A stretch of 64,000 bases of DNA, from NCBI GenBank assembly GCA_023663285.1, contig JAMPHT010000005.1, positions 1-64,000 on the forward strand. The letters run 5' to 3'. This DNA comes from Bacillota bacterium (GTDB taxonomy: Bacteria; Bacillota; Clostridia; Lachnospirales; Lachnospiraceae). Of this stretch, positions 7,426 through 17,383 are shown in pieces; the first letter of the stretch is position 1, and every line of letters starts with the position of its first letter. Under the pieces are notes generated by a model, which was given only the letters and a program-made list of their open reading frames with translations, was not told the origin of the DNA and did no database searches. The position numbers and the translations under genes were made by a program.

Positions 7426-9048
7426 ATGATAGGTGCAGATGCCATCATAAAATGTCTTGAGGCGGAAGGAGTTACCACCGTGTTCGGTTATCCCGGTGTA
7501 GCCATCTGTCCCTTTTACAACAGTATACTGGAATCCCATATCCGCACGGTGTTGATCCGCACGGAGCAGAATGCGGCTCATGCGGCCAGCGGTGTGGCAA
7601 GGATGACAAACAGACCGGGGGTCTGTGCCGTGACATCAGGCCCCGGCGCGACCAATGTCATCACGGGAATTGCCACGGCCTTTGCGGACAGCATTCCCCT
7701 GATCTGTATCACGGGACAGGTGAACAGCGAGCTGTTAGGCAGCGACGTATTTCAGGAGGCGGACATCACAGGGGCGGTGGAATCCTTTGTAAAATACAGC
7801 TATCTGGTGAAAAATGCAAATGACATTCCACGCATTTTCAAGGAGGCGTTCTATATTGCCAATACCGGCAGAAAGGGCCCGGTGCTCATTGACGTCCCCA
7901 TCGACATCCAGAACGCGGTCATCAGTAAATTCAAATATCCGGAGGAGGTATCCCTGCGCACCTACAAGCCTACGGTCAAGGGTCATGCGGTACAGATCAA
8001 AAAGGTGATCAGGGAGCTGGAAAAGGCAAAGCGGCCCATTATCTGTGCGGGCGGCGGCGTCCTCTTGAGCCAGGCGGAGAGTGACCTGAAGGACTTTGCG
8101 GAGAAACACGGCATTCCCGTGGTTTCCACCATGATGGGGATCGGCGTCATGCCCACAGACCATCCGCTTTACTTCGGCATGGTGGGCAACAACGGAAGGC
8201 CCTGCGCAAACCGTGCCATGAATGAGTCGGATGTGCTGATCATGGTGGGAGCCCGTGTGGCGGATCGGGCGGTGAGCCAGCCGGATCTGATCACCAGGGA
8301 CAAGGTCCTGGTACACATTGACGTGGACCCTGCGGAGATCGGCAAAAATGCAGGCCCCACCATTCCTCTGGTGGGAGACGCCAGGCATATTTTCAACGAT
8401 TTTGCAAAAGAGGAATTTGAATGTAGCTGCGGGGAGTGGCTGAAAACCCTGGAGGACTATCGTGTCAGTATGGTGCCGAAACGCAGTCCCGGTCCTGATT
8501 TCGTGGATCCGGCGGCCTTTATCGCCAGGCTTTCCGAAAGAATGGATGAGGACGCCGTCTATGTGGCGGATGTGGGGCAGAACCAGATCTGGTCCTGCGG
8601 CTATGCAAAAGTAAAGAGCGGGAAATTCCTGACCTCCGGCGGCATGGGCACCATGGGGTATTCCATTCCGGCGGCCATGGGAGCGAAAGTGGCGGCGCCG
8701 GAGCGGCAGGTGGTCGCGGTCTGCGGGGACGGCTCCTTCCAGATGTCCATGATGGAGCTTGCCACCATGCGGCAGCACCACATTCCGGTGAAGATCGTGG
8801 TGTTGAAAAATAACTTCCTGGGCATGGTGAGGGAGTATCAGCACTACACCTATAAGGATAATTATTCCGTGGTCGATCTGTCCGGCAGCCCTGATCTGGA
8901 GAAGCTTGCGGCAGCCTATGAAATGCCTTTTCTGCGCCTTGATAACATGACGCGCTGCGATGAGGTCATTGAGGAATTTTTGAGGGAGGATCGATCCGTT
9001 CTGCTGGAGTGTCTGATCGATCCCATGGATCTGGTGAAAACGGAATGA
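7426..9048 (+). CDS. ilvB: acetolactate synthase, catalytic subunit
   Basis: Thiamine-diphosphate enzyme that condenses two pyruvates (or pyruvate and 2-oxobutyrate) in the first common step of valine/leucine/isoleucine synthesis. The protein has 540 residues. Seen: FGYPGVAI near residue 20, the catalytic glutamate in RTEQNAAHAASG near 47, the TSGPGATN motif, and the ThDP/Mg motif running from GDGSFQMSMME to LKNNFLGM near residues 430-465. AGGAGG sits 7 bases before ATG. The length and the linked ACT-domain gene downstream point to the biosynthetic enzyme, not the catabolic AlsS. The 104-base gap before it shows no T-box or riboswitch. Confidence 0.93.
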   Translation: MIGADAIIKCLEAEGVTTVFGYPGVAICPFYNSILESHIRTVLIRTEQNAAHAASGVARMTNRPGVCAVTSGPGATNVITGIATAFADSIPLICITGQVNSELLGSDVFQEADITGAVESFVKYSYLVKNANDIPRIFKEAFYIANTGRKGPVLIDVPIDIQNAVISKFKYPEEVSLRTYKPTVKGHAVQIKKVIRELEKAKRPIICAGGGVLLSQAESDLKDFAEKHGIPVVSTMMGIGVMPTDHPLYFGMVGNNGRPCANRAMNESDVLIMVGARVADRAVSQPDLITRDKVLVHIDVDPAEIGKNAGPTIPLVGDARHIFNDFAKEEFECSCGEWLKTLEDYRVSMVPKRSPGPDFVDPAAFIARLSERMDEDAVYVADVGQNQIWSCGYAKVKSGKFLTSGGMGTMGYSIPAAMGAKVAAPERQVVAVCGDGSFQMSMMELATMRQHHIPVKIVVLKNNFLGMVREYQHYTYKDNYSVVDLSGSPDLEKLAAAYEMPFLRLDNMTRCDEVIEEFLREDRSVLLECLIDPMDLVKTE

Positions 9049-9120
9049 AGCTTTTCTAAGGCAGCAAAGAGGGTGCATAGCACACCTCTTTGGACGCTAC
9101 CTAAGAAAAGCTAAGTTTTT
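9049..9120 (+). repeat. structured intergenic repeat, copy A
   Basis: Imperfect long hairpin: AGCTTTTCTAAGGCAGC at the left pairs with GCTACCTAAGAAAAGCT at the right, around an inner hairpin AAAGAGG...CCTCTTT. It lies between ilvB and ilvN. The core TTTTCTAAGGCAGCAAAG and ACGCTACCTAAGAAAA recurs at 23076-23113, while the outer arms differ but stay complementary. Confidence 0.65.
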
Positions 9121-9167
9121 CAAATATTGTTTAATAGGCGTGCTAAAGCACGCAGAGGGGTATAACC

Positions 9168-9674
9168 ATGAAGATGAAGAAAAGAATCTATTCCGTTCTG
9201 GTGGAAAACCGTTCCGGTGTGCTGTGCAAGGTGGCGGGTCTGTTTTCAAGACGGTGCTTTAATATTGACAGCCTGGCGGTGGGAGAGACCGACGATCCGG
9301 CAGTGTCCTGCATGACCATTGTCAGCAGCGGCGACGAGCGCACCATCGAACAGATCGAAAAGCAGCTGAACAAAAAGCTGGATGTGATAAAGGTCAAGAC
9401 CTTTGCGGAGCAGCAGTGCATTACGAGAGAGTTGATGCTGATCAAAGTAAAATACAATAAGAATAACCGCAGGGAGATCCTTGAGATCTGTGAAAGCATG
9501 AATTCGGTAGAGATCGTGGATATGTCGAAGCATTTTATGATGCTTCAGATCTGCGACGCGCCGGAGCGGGTAAGGTCGCTGATCACCCTGTTAGAGACCA
9601 TCAGCATCGTGGAGGTGGCTCGAACCGGGACCCTGGCCCTGGCAAAGTGCAGTGAAAATGATGATGCAAAATGA
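9168..9674 (+). CDS. ilvN: acetolactate synthase regulatory subunit (first copy)
   Basis: A 168-residue regulatory subunit that activates IlvB and carries valine feedback inhibition. The N-terminal ACT domain (residues 5-80) shows SVLVENRSGVLCKVAGLFSR and FNIDSLAVGETDDP. The C-terminal ALS_ss_C domain contains RELMLIKVKYN and ends with VEVARTGTLALAKC. It starts 119 bases after ilvB, behind the repeat and a small GCGTGC-TAAA-GCACGC hairpin (9139-9154) that precedes the ribosome site GAGGGG. A second, clearly different subunit lies at 14260-14763. Confidence 0.9.
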   Translation: MKMKKRIYSVLVENRSGVLCKVAGLFSRRCFNIDSLAVGETDDPAVSCMTIVSSGDERTIEQIEKQLNKKLDVIKVKTFAEQQCITRELMLIKVKYNKNNRREILEICESMNSVEIVDMSKHFMMLQICDAPERVRSLITLLETISIVEVARTGTLALAKCSENDDAK

Positions 9675-9752
9675 TGACCCACGGAGCAGACAGGCGCGTA
9701 AACCCCTGTTTATTGTCCGGATCGCAAATTTTAGAAAGGGAAGTGAATCAAA

Positions 9753-12041
9753 ATGAAAAAGAAAATTTCTCCAAGAATTCCGGCGCTTTTTTTGCTGTGT
9801 GTTATCCTGCTGACCGGATGCGGTAAAGGGGAAGGCAGCGCGCTGGGAAACGGTGATAAGGCAGAAAATAGCGCTGCCGCTGGAAACAGCGCTGCAGCGG
9901 GAAACGACAGTGCAGCGAATGGCACTGCCGCAGGAAACAACGGCGCGGTGGGAAACGATGGGTCAGGGAGCGCCCAAAATACGGGAAGCGGCGGGAACAA
10001 TAACGGAACGGCTCAGAGTTCTCTCTGGGTCAGTACCATGGAAACAATACCCTTTGAAGAGCCGGAAGCAGGGTATCAGGTAAGTACATCCTCCTATGCC
10101 GTGCTGGAAAACTGTGTTTATCTGATGCGGGTGGAATATTTGGATGGGGGAGCAGCGTCCCGGCTGTGCCTGCAGATTTATGACGTCAATACGGGGAATG
10201 TGGAAAAAACTGTTTTTACGCCTGCGGTTCCGGGGCATAAGGATGCCTGGATCCTGTCCGTCGATCTGACCACAAAGCGGGAGCTGTCTCTCAAGATGAG
10301 GTCTGCGGACAGTGAAAACGAGTCGGAAGCTTTTCTGGTAAAAACGGATCTGCAGGGGACGGTGCTGGAGGTGGAAGAGACTTTTCCCGATGCTGACGTT
10401 TATCCCTGGAATCAGGACGACCTGTCCATGACAAGGGCATTTCCCCTTACGGACGGGAATGTCCTTTTGAGCCGCTGGGACAATGATAATCAGGCGTCTG
10501 TCCTGACGCTTTTGAATGAGGAGACCGGGGAGAAAAAGCCCCTTGGCACTCTGGACGGAGAGTATCTGTATGCAGCCTGCCGGGATGAGGCGGGGTTGCT
10601 TTATTATTATTCCGCAGGCGGCAGCCTTGTCCGCTGGGATTTTGAAAGCGATGTGAAGGAGGAACTGACTGAGCCGCTGTATCGGGAGGGAATCGAAGTA
10701 AGGCACACGGCCGGTCTGACATGGAACGGACAGGGAGAGCTTTTGCTCTGCCTGCTGGGGCAGAACGAGTCATCCCTTTATGTGCTGACCGCGGAAAAAC
10801 CGGTTTCGGAGGAGGAGCTTCAGCTGGTCTGTGTAACGGATCCGGTGGGAAACGATTATCTGCGGAAAACGGCAGCGGTTTTTGCCCGCGAGGGCGGCGG
10901 GATCCCCGTGGTCATGGAAGGGCTGAACGAATCGGACTATACGGATCGCCGCAACAGGATATTTGCGGACATTCTGGCGGGGAAAGGCCCTGAGCTTATG
11001 CTTGTGTCCTATGAGGATATGGTGATCCTGCAGGAAAAGGGGCTTTTGTGCGATCTGTCGGATATGATCTCGGAGGATGTATCAGAGCAGCTTCTTCCGG
11101 GCGTAAGGGAGCTGGGAACGGTAAACGGCCAATTTACGGGCATTACGCCGGAGGTGGCTTTCAGGACCATGGTCACGGCAAACGCTACTTGGGATGCGGA
11201 CAGATGGACAGTTCTGCAGTTTACGGAGCTGTTAAAGGAAAGAGAAAACTGGGAATGGCCCATAAGCTTTTACGGCAGTAAAATGGATTATTATACGCTT
11301 TTCTGGATGATTTTCTGCGACGATCTGAGCCACTCGCCCTTTATTGATTGGGAGGCTGGGAAGTGCAGCTTTGACAGTCAGGAATTTACAGATATCCTGA
11401 CGCTCTGTCAGAAATACGGGCAGCCCTCATCTGAACAGAAGAGCGCGGATGAGCGGAGGCAAATGATACTGGATGGAGAATGTCTGGCAGGCGTAAGCAG
11501 TATGTATGGCGGATTTTCCAGCTTCTCCGATATGATGCTGAACTACGGCGAGGACTGCCATATCGTGGGATTCCCAGGCGAGACGGGAAGCGGCAGCTAC
11601 ATCACCAATTATTCCCCAGGGTATCTGGTGGTGAGCAGCAATGCGGCTCATAAGGAGGAAATAAAGGATTTTTTAAATTACCTTTTAAGCTATAAGAAGC
11701 AGTATGAGGTCAATGGTGCCAGCGTCAGGCTGGATGTGATCAGGGATAGTGTCTTTACGTATGAGGGGCCTAACGGAGAAACAGAGGTGTGGCAGAAGAT
11801 TTCCGCCGGACCGGATACCGTCGTTATGGATATCGCATCAAAGCCTGACGGTACTTCCTATTTGGAGGAATACCTTGCTTTCATACAAAGCTGTGTACCT
11901 GAGCCTGCGCGGAACGCTGATCTGTCCGGTATTATCGGGGAAGAGCTGCAAAGCTGCTTCGAGGGCGGCAGGAGTGTGGAGGATACGGCGGCTGCTATAC
12001 AGAACAGGGTGCAGCTGTACCTGGATGAGAGGGCGCGGTAG
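9753..12041 (+). CDS. large lipoprotein with C-terminal solute-binding-like domain
   Basis: A 762-residue exported lipoprotein with lipobox LTGC near residue 22. An Ala/Gly/Asn/Ser-rich low-complexity spacer covers about residues 25-90 (AAAGNSAAAGNDSAANG). Residues about 90-370 look beta-rich, perhaps a propeller-like domain (LQIYDVNTGNVEKTVF, LLSRWDNDNQASVLTLLNEE). Residues about 370-760 resemble family 1 extracellular solute-binding proteins: NDYLRKTAAVFARE, a GKGPELMLV stretch, and a late SYITNYSPGYLVVSS. No ABC permease genes adjoin it, so a transport role is unproven; a sensor or orphan binding protein is possible. It separates ilvN from the toxin-antitoxin island. Confidence 0.75.
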   Translation: MKKKISPRIPALFLLCVILLTGCGKGEGSALGNGDKAENSAAAGNSAAAGNDSAANGTAAGNNGAVGNDGSGSAQNTGSGGNNNGTAQSSLWVSTMETIPFEEPEAGYQVSTSSYAVLENCVYLMRVEYLDGGAASRLCLQIYDVNTGNVEKTVFTPAVPGHKDAWILSVDLTTKRELSLKMRSADSENESEAFLVKTDLQGTVLEVEETFPDADVYPWNQDDLSMTRAFPLTDGNVLLSRWDNDNQASVLTLLNEETGEKKPLGTLDGEYLYAACRDEAGLLYYYSAGGSLVRWDFESDVKEELTEPLYREGIEVRHTAGLTWNGQGELLLCLLGQNESSLYVLTAEKPVSEEELQLVCVTDPVGNDYLRKTAAVFAREGGGIPVVMEGLNESDYTDRRNRIFADILAGKGPELMLVSYEDMVILQEKGLLCDLSDMISEDVSEQLLPGVRELGTVNGQFTGITPEVAFRTMVTANATWDADRWTVLQFTELLKERENWEWPISFYGSKMDYYTLFWMIFCDDLSHSPFIDWEAGKCSFDSQEFTDILTLCQKYGQPSSEQKSADERRQMILDGECLAGVSSMYGGFSSFSDMMLNYGEDCHIVGFPGETGSGSYITNYSPGYLVVSSNAAHKEEIKDFLNYLLSYKKQYEVNGASVRLDVIRDSVFTYEGPNGETEVWQKISAGPDTVVMDIASKPDGTSYLEEYLAFIQSCVPEPARNADLSGIIGEELQSCFEGGRSVEDTAAAIQNRVQLYLDERAR

Positions 12042-12139
12042 AGACAGTAACTAATTTATTTAAAAATTATCGGTATACAAAGGTGTGATTTTGCTATATA
12101 CTGGTTATATCAAGACGTAAAAATGAGTGAGGTGTTTTT

Positions 12140-12382
12140 ATGCTGGCATTACAGGGATATTATGATGGAAGTGAAGTTCGGATGTTAGAGCAGATTCGTG
12201 CACAAAAAAATCAAAAGCTGATTATCACCATACTTGATGAATTTATTGATGAATCAGCTTTAGAAGAGAATAAGAGTCAGTCTGCCAGAGGAATTTTAGC
12301 TAAATATGCAAATCCTGAATTGCAGGATGAAGAGGAATTTGCATGGAGGAAAGCAGTGGAGGAAAAATATGGTAATGCTTGA
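12140..12382 (+). CDS. antitoxin of a PIN-domain toxin-antitoxin pair
   Basis: An 80-residue small acidic protein. The N-terminal part (MLALQGYYDGSEVRMLEQIR) and central LIITILDEF are followed by a charged helical tail (DEEEFAWRKAVEEKY). It overlaps by 14 bases the start of a PIN-domain gene, the usual layout of type II antitoxin then toxin. Similar proteins pair with PIN toxins in Lachnospiraceae. I cannot place it firmly in a DNA-binding antitoxin fold from sequence alone. Codon use is AT-rich compared with flanking genes. Confidence 0.7.
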   Translation: MLALQGYYDGSEVRMLEQIRAQKNQKLIITILDEFIDESALEENKSQSARGILAKYANPELQDEEEFAWRKAVEEKYGNA

Positions 12383-12737
12383 TGCAAATATCATTTTGCG
12401 GTATTTGTTAAATGATAATGAGCAAATGGCTGATGAGGCCGAAAAAATTATTGAGGAAAAATCGGGATTTATTACAGTAGAGATTATAGCAGAGGTCGTT
12501 TATGTGTTAAGAAGAGTTTATTCTATTGAACGTGATGCCATAAAGTTAAGTCTCTTTCAGTTTTTGTCAGAAGTAACGTCAAATGAAACGGAAGTGATTA
12601 AACTTGGATTGACAGTATATGGCGAAAAAAATCTAGATTTTATTGATTGTATTTTATATGCCTATCACAAGGTAAGGGGATATGAAGTTATGACATTTGA
12701 CAAAAGACTTAAACGATTATTGCAAGATGAAATGTGA
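12369..12737 (+). CDS. PIN-domain ribonuclease toxin
   Basis: A 122-residue PIN-domain protein, expected to be a Mg-dependent ribonuclease. It begins MVMLDANIILRYLL (first acidic residue in LDANI), has a conserved Glu in ITVEIIAEVVYVL, and ends with LDFIDCILYAYH and VMTFDKRLKRL, giving the acidic triad or quartet of PIN domains. Start ATG 12369 has GGAGG at 12358-12362; the longer frame from 12306 runs through the antitoxin and is rejected. It is coupled to the upstream antitoxin. Confidence 0.85.
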   Translation: MVMLDANIILRYLLNDNEQMADEAEKIIEEKSGFITVEIIAEVVYVLRRVYSIERDAIKLSLFQFLSEVTSNETEVIKLGLTVYGEKNLDFIDCILYAYHKVRGYEVMTFDKRLKRLLQDEM

Positions 12738-12785
12738 TTTAAATAATAATTTAAGTAGAAATCGCATTTCTGTGGAGAGCGAAAA

Positions 12786-14126
12786 ATGGTGGACAAAACA
12801 GAAGAAAAATATTACACATTGACAGGTGTTGATATTGTAGAACAGATGAAACTATGGAACGAACGGGGAAAAGGTTATTATGGAGAATTTTTGGTATTCA
12901 AAGAACTTTTTTCCAGCAGGAATCTTCCAGGTGTCTGTAAGATATTGATGAATATTCAAATCCCTGTATCAAATGGTAAAACTACGGAAATTGATTTGCT
13001 GCTTATTCATGAAACAGGATTATATGTATTTGAGATAAAGCACTATAAGGGGACAATATACGGAAAAGTAAATGACCAGAGATGGACTCAATATTTCCGC
13101 ACCGAATCGAATCAGACTTTTAGAAATCCGATAGCACAGAATCAATATCATATTGAAGCCCTTTGTAAGATGTATCCGCAAGTCCCTGTCTATTCTTTTA
13201 TTGTATTTACAAATGAGGATTGCGATTTGCGCGTGGAGTGCAGTGCAGTAAACATAACAGTTTGTACATTACGGGAGTTATGGAATTCATTATCGCTGCA
13301 AATGTCACAGAGAAGTCGGATAATGAATATGGAGCAGATTAATACCTTTTTTGAAGATTTAGAAATATATTCTCCAATGATACAAAATAAGGTTATAGTA
13401 TCTGATCAGGAAGTTCCATTTTACGATTATATACACCAGATCATTACAGTTCAAAAACAGGCATTACAACGAAACAAAGAAGAATTGGAGCAACAGATCA
13501 AGCGAAATAAGAAAGCGGCCGCACGAACGAAAAACAGCGTCGTAATTGTGTGTATAATAATAGGACTATTTTGTATGCTGCGGATTGCTATGGTACAGAA
13601 ATCAAGCGAAGAAAAATTGATACAGGCACAATCGGAAGTAAAAAAAGCACAAATGGAAGTGGAAAAAGCGCAGGCGGAATTAGAAGAGTTTGCTCATAAA
13701 TTTGAACATATAGAAGAGTTTAATGGCGGAGATATTACGTTGTCTGATACATTGATCACAGTGACAGATGTAGTGCTTGCAAATTCAAACGATGTTGATA
13801 ATACAGTGGTTTTTTCATGTGTATTAAATTGGAACGGAGAAGAATATGGAATACATTTAGTTGATAATACGAAATATATTGTTATTTTACAGGATGGATC
13901 TGCACAGGAATATGATTTATTTGGTATTGGCTTTTTGTATACTACTGTTGAGCGAATTGGAAAAGGAAGGTATGAAACATTTCAATTACCAGTTCATGAA
14001 TTTTACGGAATCAAGGCAGATGATATTGCTTATATTAAGCTTGTAGATATTAATATATGGAAGGATGGAGTAAACTTTGGAGGAGATTTATTTTCCGGGT
14101 ATGAACTGGAATTATACTGCAAATGA
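12786..14126 (+). CDS. NERD-domain membrane protein with coiled coil
   Basis: A 446-residue protein. Residues about 30-145 form a NERD (nuclease-related) domain: GKGYYGEFLVFKEL, then TEIDLLLI and GLYVFEIKHYKG, where D and ExK match a PD-(D/E)XK-type site. Residues about 235-255 form one membrane segment (VVIVCIIIGLFCMLRIA). Residues about 260-295 form a charged coiled coil (KKAQMEVEKAQAELEEF). The C-terminal 150 residues are a beta-rich domain I do not recognise. The gene is strongly AT-rich, like the toxin pair beside it, which suggests one horizontally acquired island. A DNA- or RNA-directed defence role is possible but only inferred. Confidence 0.8.
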   Translation: MVDKTEEKYYTLTGVDIVEQMKLWNERGKGYYGEFLVFKELFSSRNLPGVCKILMNIQIPVSNGKTTEIDLLLIHETGLYVFEIKHYKGTIYGKVNDQRWTQYFRTESNQTFRNPIAQNQYHIEALCKMYPQVPVYSFIVFTNEDCDLRVECSAVNITVCTLRELWNSLSLQMSQRSRIMNMEQINTFFEDLEIYSPMIQNKVIVSDQEVPFYDYIHQIITVQKQALQRNKEELEQQIKRNKKAAARTKNSVVIVCIIIGLFCMLRIAMVQKSSEEKLIQAQSEVKKAQMEVEKAQAELEEFAHKFEHIEEFNGGDITLSDTLITVTDVVLANSNDVDNTVVFSCVLNWNGEEYGIHLVDNTKYIVILQDGSAQEYDLFGIGFLYTTVERIGKGRYETFQLPVHEFYGIKADDIAYIKLVDINIWKDGVNFGGDLFSGYELELYCK

Positions 14127-14259
14127 AAATACCAAAATCATACAGGACTGGTGAATCTGCGAAAGAGTTGACATCCGCCGGAGATATTGCTATATTTATC
14201 TCTGGAAGAAAATTACTGACATAGCGTTTCGGATAATAAATATCAATGAGGTGGGTTTT

Positions 14260-14763
14260 ATGCAGAAGAAAGTTTTTCAGATATTGGCCGACAATACCTC
14301 CGGTGTGCTGAGCCGTATTTCCGGCCTGTTTTCCAGGCGGGGATACAATATTGAGAGTATTACCGCAGGCGTGACCGCGGATCCCAGGTTCAGCAGGATC
14401 ACGATCGTGACCTCCGGGGATGATGAGATCCTGGAGCAGATCGAGAAACAGGTGGAAAAGCTGGTGGACGTTCGGGATGTCAGGGAACTGAAGCCGGATG
14501 AGAGCGTCTACCGTGAACTGGTACTGATCAAGGTTCATGCCACCAAGGAACAGCGTCAGAATGTGATCGCGGTGGTAGATTCCTTCCGGGCGAAGATCAT
14601 CGACTTTGCGCCGGAGAGCCTGATGATTGAATTGACGGGTAATCAGCAGAAGGTGGATGCCTTTATCAGGCTGATGGAGGAATACGATATTTTGGAGCTT
14701 GCCAGAACCGGAATCGCCGGGCTGGGAAGAGGGATGGAGCATATTATCTATCTGGATGAATGA
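14260..14763 (+). CDS. ilvN: acetolactate synthase regulatory subunit (second copy)
   Basis: A 167-residue protein starting at ATG 14260, where GAGGTG (14248-14253) gives normal spacing; the GTG at 14251 overlaps that site. It has an N-terminal ACT domain (FQILADNTSGVLSRISGLFS, YNIESITAGVT) and C-terminal ALS_ss_C domain (YRELVLIKVHAT, LELARTGIAGLGRG). It is only moderately similar to the copy at 9168: LADNTSGVLSR replaces LVENRSGVLCK and the C-terminal ending differs. It lies 92 bases before ilvC and is the copy most likely co-transcribed with it. Two subunits with one ilvB suggest different effector responses, or an older duplication. Confidence 0.9.
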   Translation: MQKKVFQILADNTSGVLSRISGLFSRRGYNIESITAGVTADPRFSRITIVTSGDDEILEQIEKQVEKLVDVRDVRELKPDESVYRELVLIKVHATKEQRQNVIAVVDSFRAKIIDFAPESLMIELTGNQQKVDAFIRLMEEYDILELARTGIAGLGRGMEHIIYLDE

Positions 14764-14771
14764 TGCGTTAG

Positions 14772-15875
<1,104 letters not shown>

Positions 15876-15920
15876 GCTTTTATATAATTTGACGCATAAA
15901 GCAGTAACACGAATGATATA

Positions 15921-15965
15921 TTAACGTTAGCGTTTTTGCATTTTTGTCAAAAACGCTAACGTTAA
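15921..15965. promoter_or_regulatory. perfect 18-bp inverted repeat between ilvC and the DUF4143 ATPase
   Basis: TTAACGTTAGCGTTTTTG (15921-15938) is the exact reverse complement of 15948-15965, around a 9-base loop CATTTTTGT. A T run lies within the stem and loop, not after it, so it is a poor terminator by the usual rule. It may be an operator, an ilvC 3' end hairpin or a boundary of inserted DNA. Confidence 0.6.
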
Positions 15966-16028
15966 ACTTGTAAATGGCCCAATTTTCTGATAGTATAGAC
16001 TATAGAAAATTGAGGGTAGGTGAAAGGG

Positions 16029-17258
16029 ATGGATTGGTACCCAAGAGAAAACTACTTAAAGAAAATTCGTGAATTTTACCATGCTGCGGATATCATTAAG
16101 GTTATAACCGGTGTCAGAAGATGTGGTAAGTCCTGTCTGATGGAGACGATTGCAGATGAACTTAAAAAAGAAGGGATTCCTGAAGAAAATGTTCATTTTT
16201 TCGATCTTGACAGCAAGGATCATAACAAGATCTTGAAGGCTGACCAGTTGGAACAATTGATTCAAAGTGTACAAGACGTGCAGGGAATAAAATATCTTTT
16301 TGTTGATGAGGTACAGAATGTAGACGGATTTGAAACAGTCCTTAATGGCTTCCGCGGGACCGGTGAATGGTCAATTTTCATTACGGGCTCAAATTCATAT
16401 CTTCTGAGCGGTGAGTTGATGACAAAGCTTACCGGTCGGTATATTGAATTTGAAATGTTTCCGCTTTCATTTGAAGAATACGAAGATATGAAGAGGTTTT
16501 ACGGCAAAGAAATTGTTCCCGACCGTCAGGAAGAGCTGCAGAACTATATTCTTGAGGGAGGCTTTCCGAGGACTGTTTTTTTGGATACAATGGCGGCGAA
16601 ACGCAGATATGTTCAAAGTGTTATTGGTGAGATTTTTGAAAAAGATATGCGCAGACGGCTGAAAATTCGGAATAAGAGTACCTTTGAGACGGTTCAGAGA
16701 TATATCATTAATAACTTCGGGGCTGCTACGAGTTTAAAGAGTCTCAAAAAGGCAATCGAACAGTCCGGAACTCCAGTCAGTGAAGCTACACTTGCCCGGT
16801 ATATCAAGGCATTGCTCGATGCAAAGATTCTTTATGAGTGCCCACGATTTGATATGAAGTCAAAGAAGTCATTAAGTGGGGAAAAGAAGTATTATCTTGC
16901 AGATTTGAGTTTCTATTATGCTCAAAATACTGATAACAGGATCAATTATGGACCAGTATTGGAGAACATCACATATGTATATGCAAGGTCGCATGACTAT
17001 TCCGTCAGTGTAGGCAGAATCGGGAAACTTGAATGTGATTTTATACTCAGGGATAATGAAATGAATTATTCCTACGTTCAGGTCTCTTATACGATAGCAC
17101 TGTCGAAGGAAACGGAGGATCGGGAGTATAGAGCGTTGGAGTCGATAAAGGATAATTATCCTAAGTATGTTGTTACGACAGATTCTCTACTTCAGCGGCG
17201 TAATGGCATAGCACATATAAACCTTGTGGATTTCATGAAAAGTGGTAAAGAATTCTAG
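16029..17258 (+). CDS. AAA ATPase with DUF4143 domain
   Basis: A 409-residue protein starting at ATG 16029; the AGGTGA run at 16018-16023 fits this start better than GTG 16020. The N-terminal ATPase has a Walker A-like GVRRCGKSCLM near residue 30 and a Walker B-like YLFVDEVQN near 95, followed by the sensor motif FITGSNSYLLSGEL. Residues about 200-405 carry the DUF4143 region with a winged-helix-like part (EATLARYIKALLDA), a YYLADLSFYYA motif and a nuclease-like ECDFILRD. Members are common, accessory and of unknown function, often near mobile DNA. Here it lies between the 18-bp palindrome and the recombinase segment. Confidence 0.85.
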   Translation: MDWYPRENYLKKIREFYHAADIIKVITGVRRCGKSCLMETIADELKKEGIPEENVHFFDLDSKDHNKILKADQLEQLIQSVQDVQGIKYLFVDEVQNVDGFETVLNGFRGTGEWSIFITGSNSYLLSGELMTKLTGRYIEFEMFPLSFEEYEDMKRFYGKEIVPDRQEELQNYILEGGFPRTVFLDTMAAKRRYVQSVIGEIFEKDMRRRLKIRNKSTFETVQRYIINNFGAATSLKSLKKAIEQSGTPVSEATLARYIKALLDAKILYECPRFDMKSKKSLSGEKKYYLADLSFYYAQNTDNRINYGPVLENITYVYARSHDYSVSVGRIGKLECDFILRDNEMNYSYVQVSYTIALSKETEDREYRALESIKDNYPKYVVTTDSLLQRRNGIAHINLVDFMKSGKEF

Positions 17259-17304
17259 AATTCAGGAGCATCATTTATAAAATGAAAAGTTTAGCGTATA
17301 ATAA

Positions 17305-17338
17305 GGGATGCAACAGTCTGTTAAGATTGTTGCATCCC
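17305..17338 (+). repeat. left inverted repeat / putative recombination site
   Basis: Arms GGGATGCAACA (17305-17315) and TGTTGCATCCC (17328-17338) are perfect inverted copies around GTCTGTTAAGAT. The reverse complement matches 18353-18386 in 30 of 34 positions. Confidence 0.8.
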
Positions 17339-17356
17339 GTTTACGTTACATTCTAT

Positions 17357-17383
17357 ATTTCGGACGCATTTCAAAATACTTTA
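17357..17383 (-). promoter_or_regulatory. sigma-28 type promoter inside the invertible segment, pointing out leftwards
   Basis: On the minus strand TAAA (17383-17380), 15 bases, then TCCGAAAT (17364-17357). This matches the sigma-D/sigma-28 consensus TAAA-N15-GCCGATAT at 4 of 4 and 6 of 8 positions. In the present orientation it reads leftward through the left repeat toward the 3' end of the ATPase gene. After inversion its -10 would fall near 18327-18334, reading into csrA and flagellin with a leader of about 125 bases. Confidence 0.5.

Noticed and set aside
7735-9078. 447-residue open frame on the minus strand over ilvB
   Set aside because: His/Arg-rich translation antisense to a clear acetolactate synthase; no family pattern or ribosome site.
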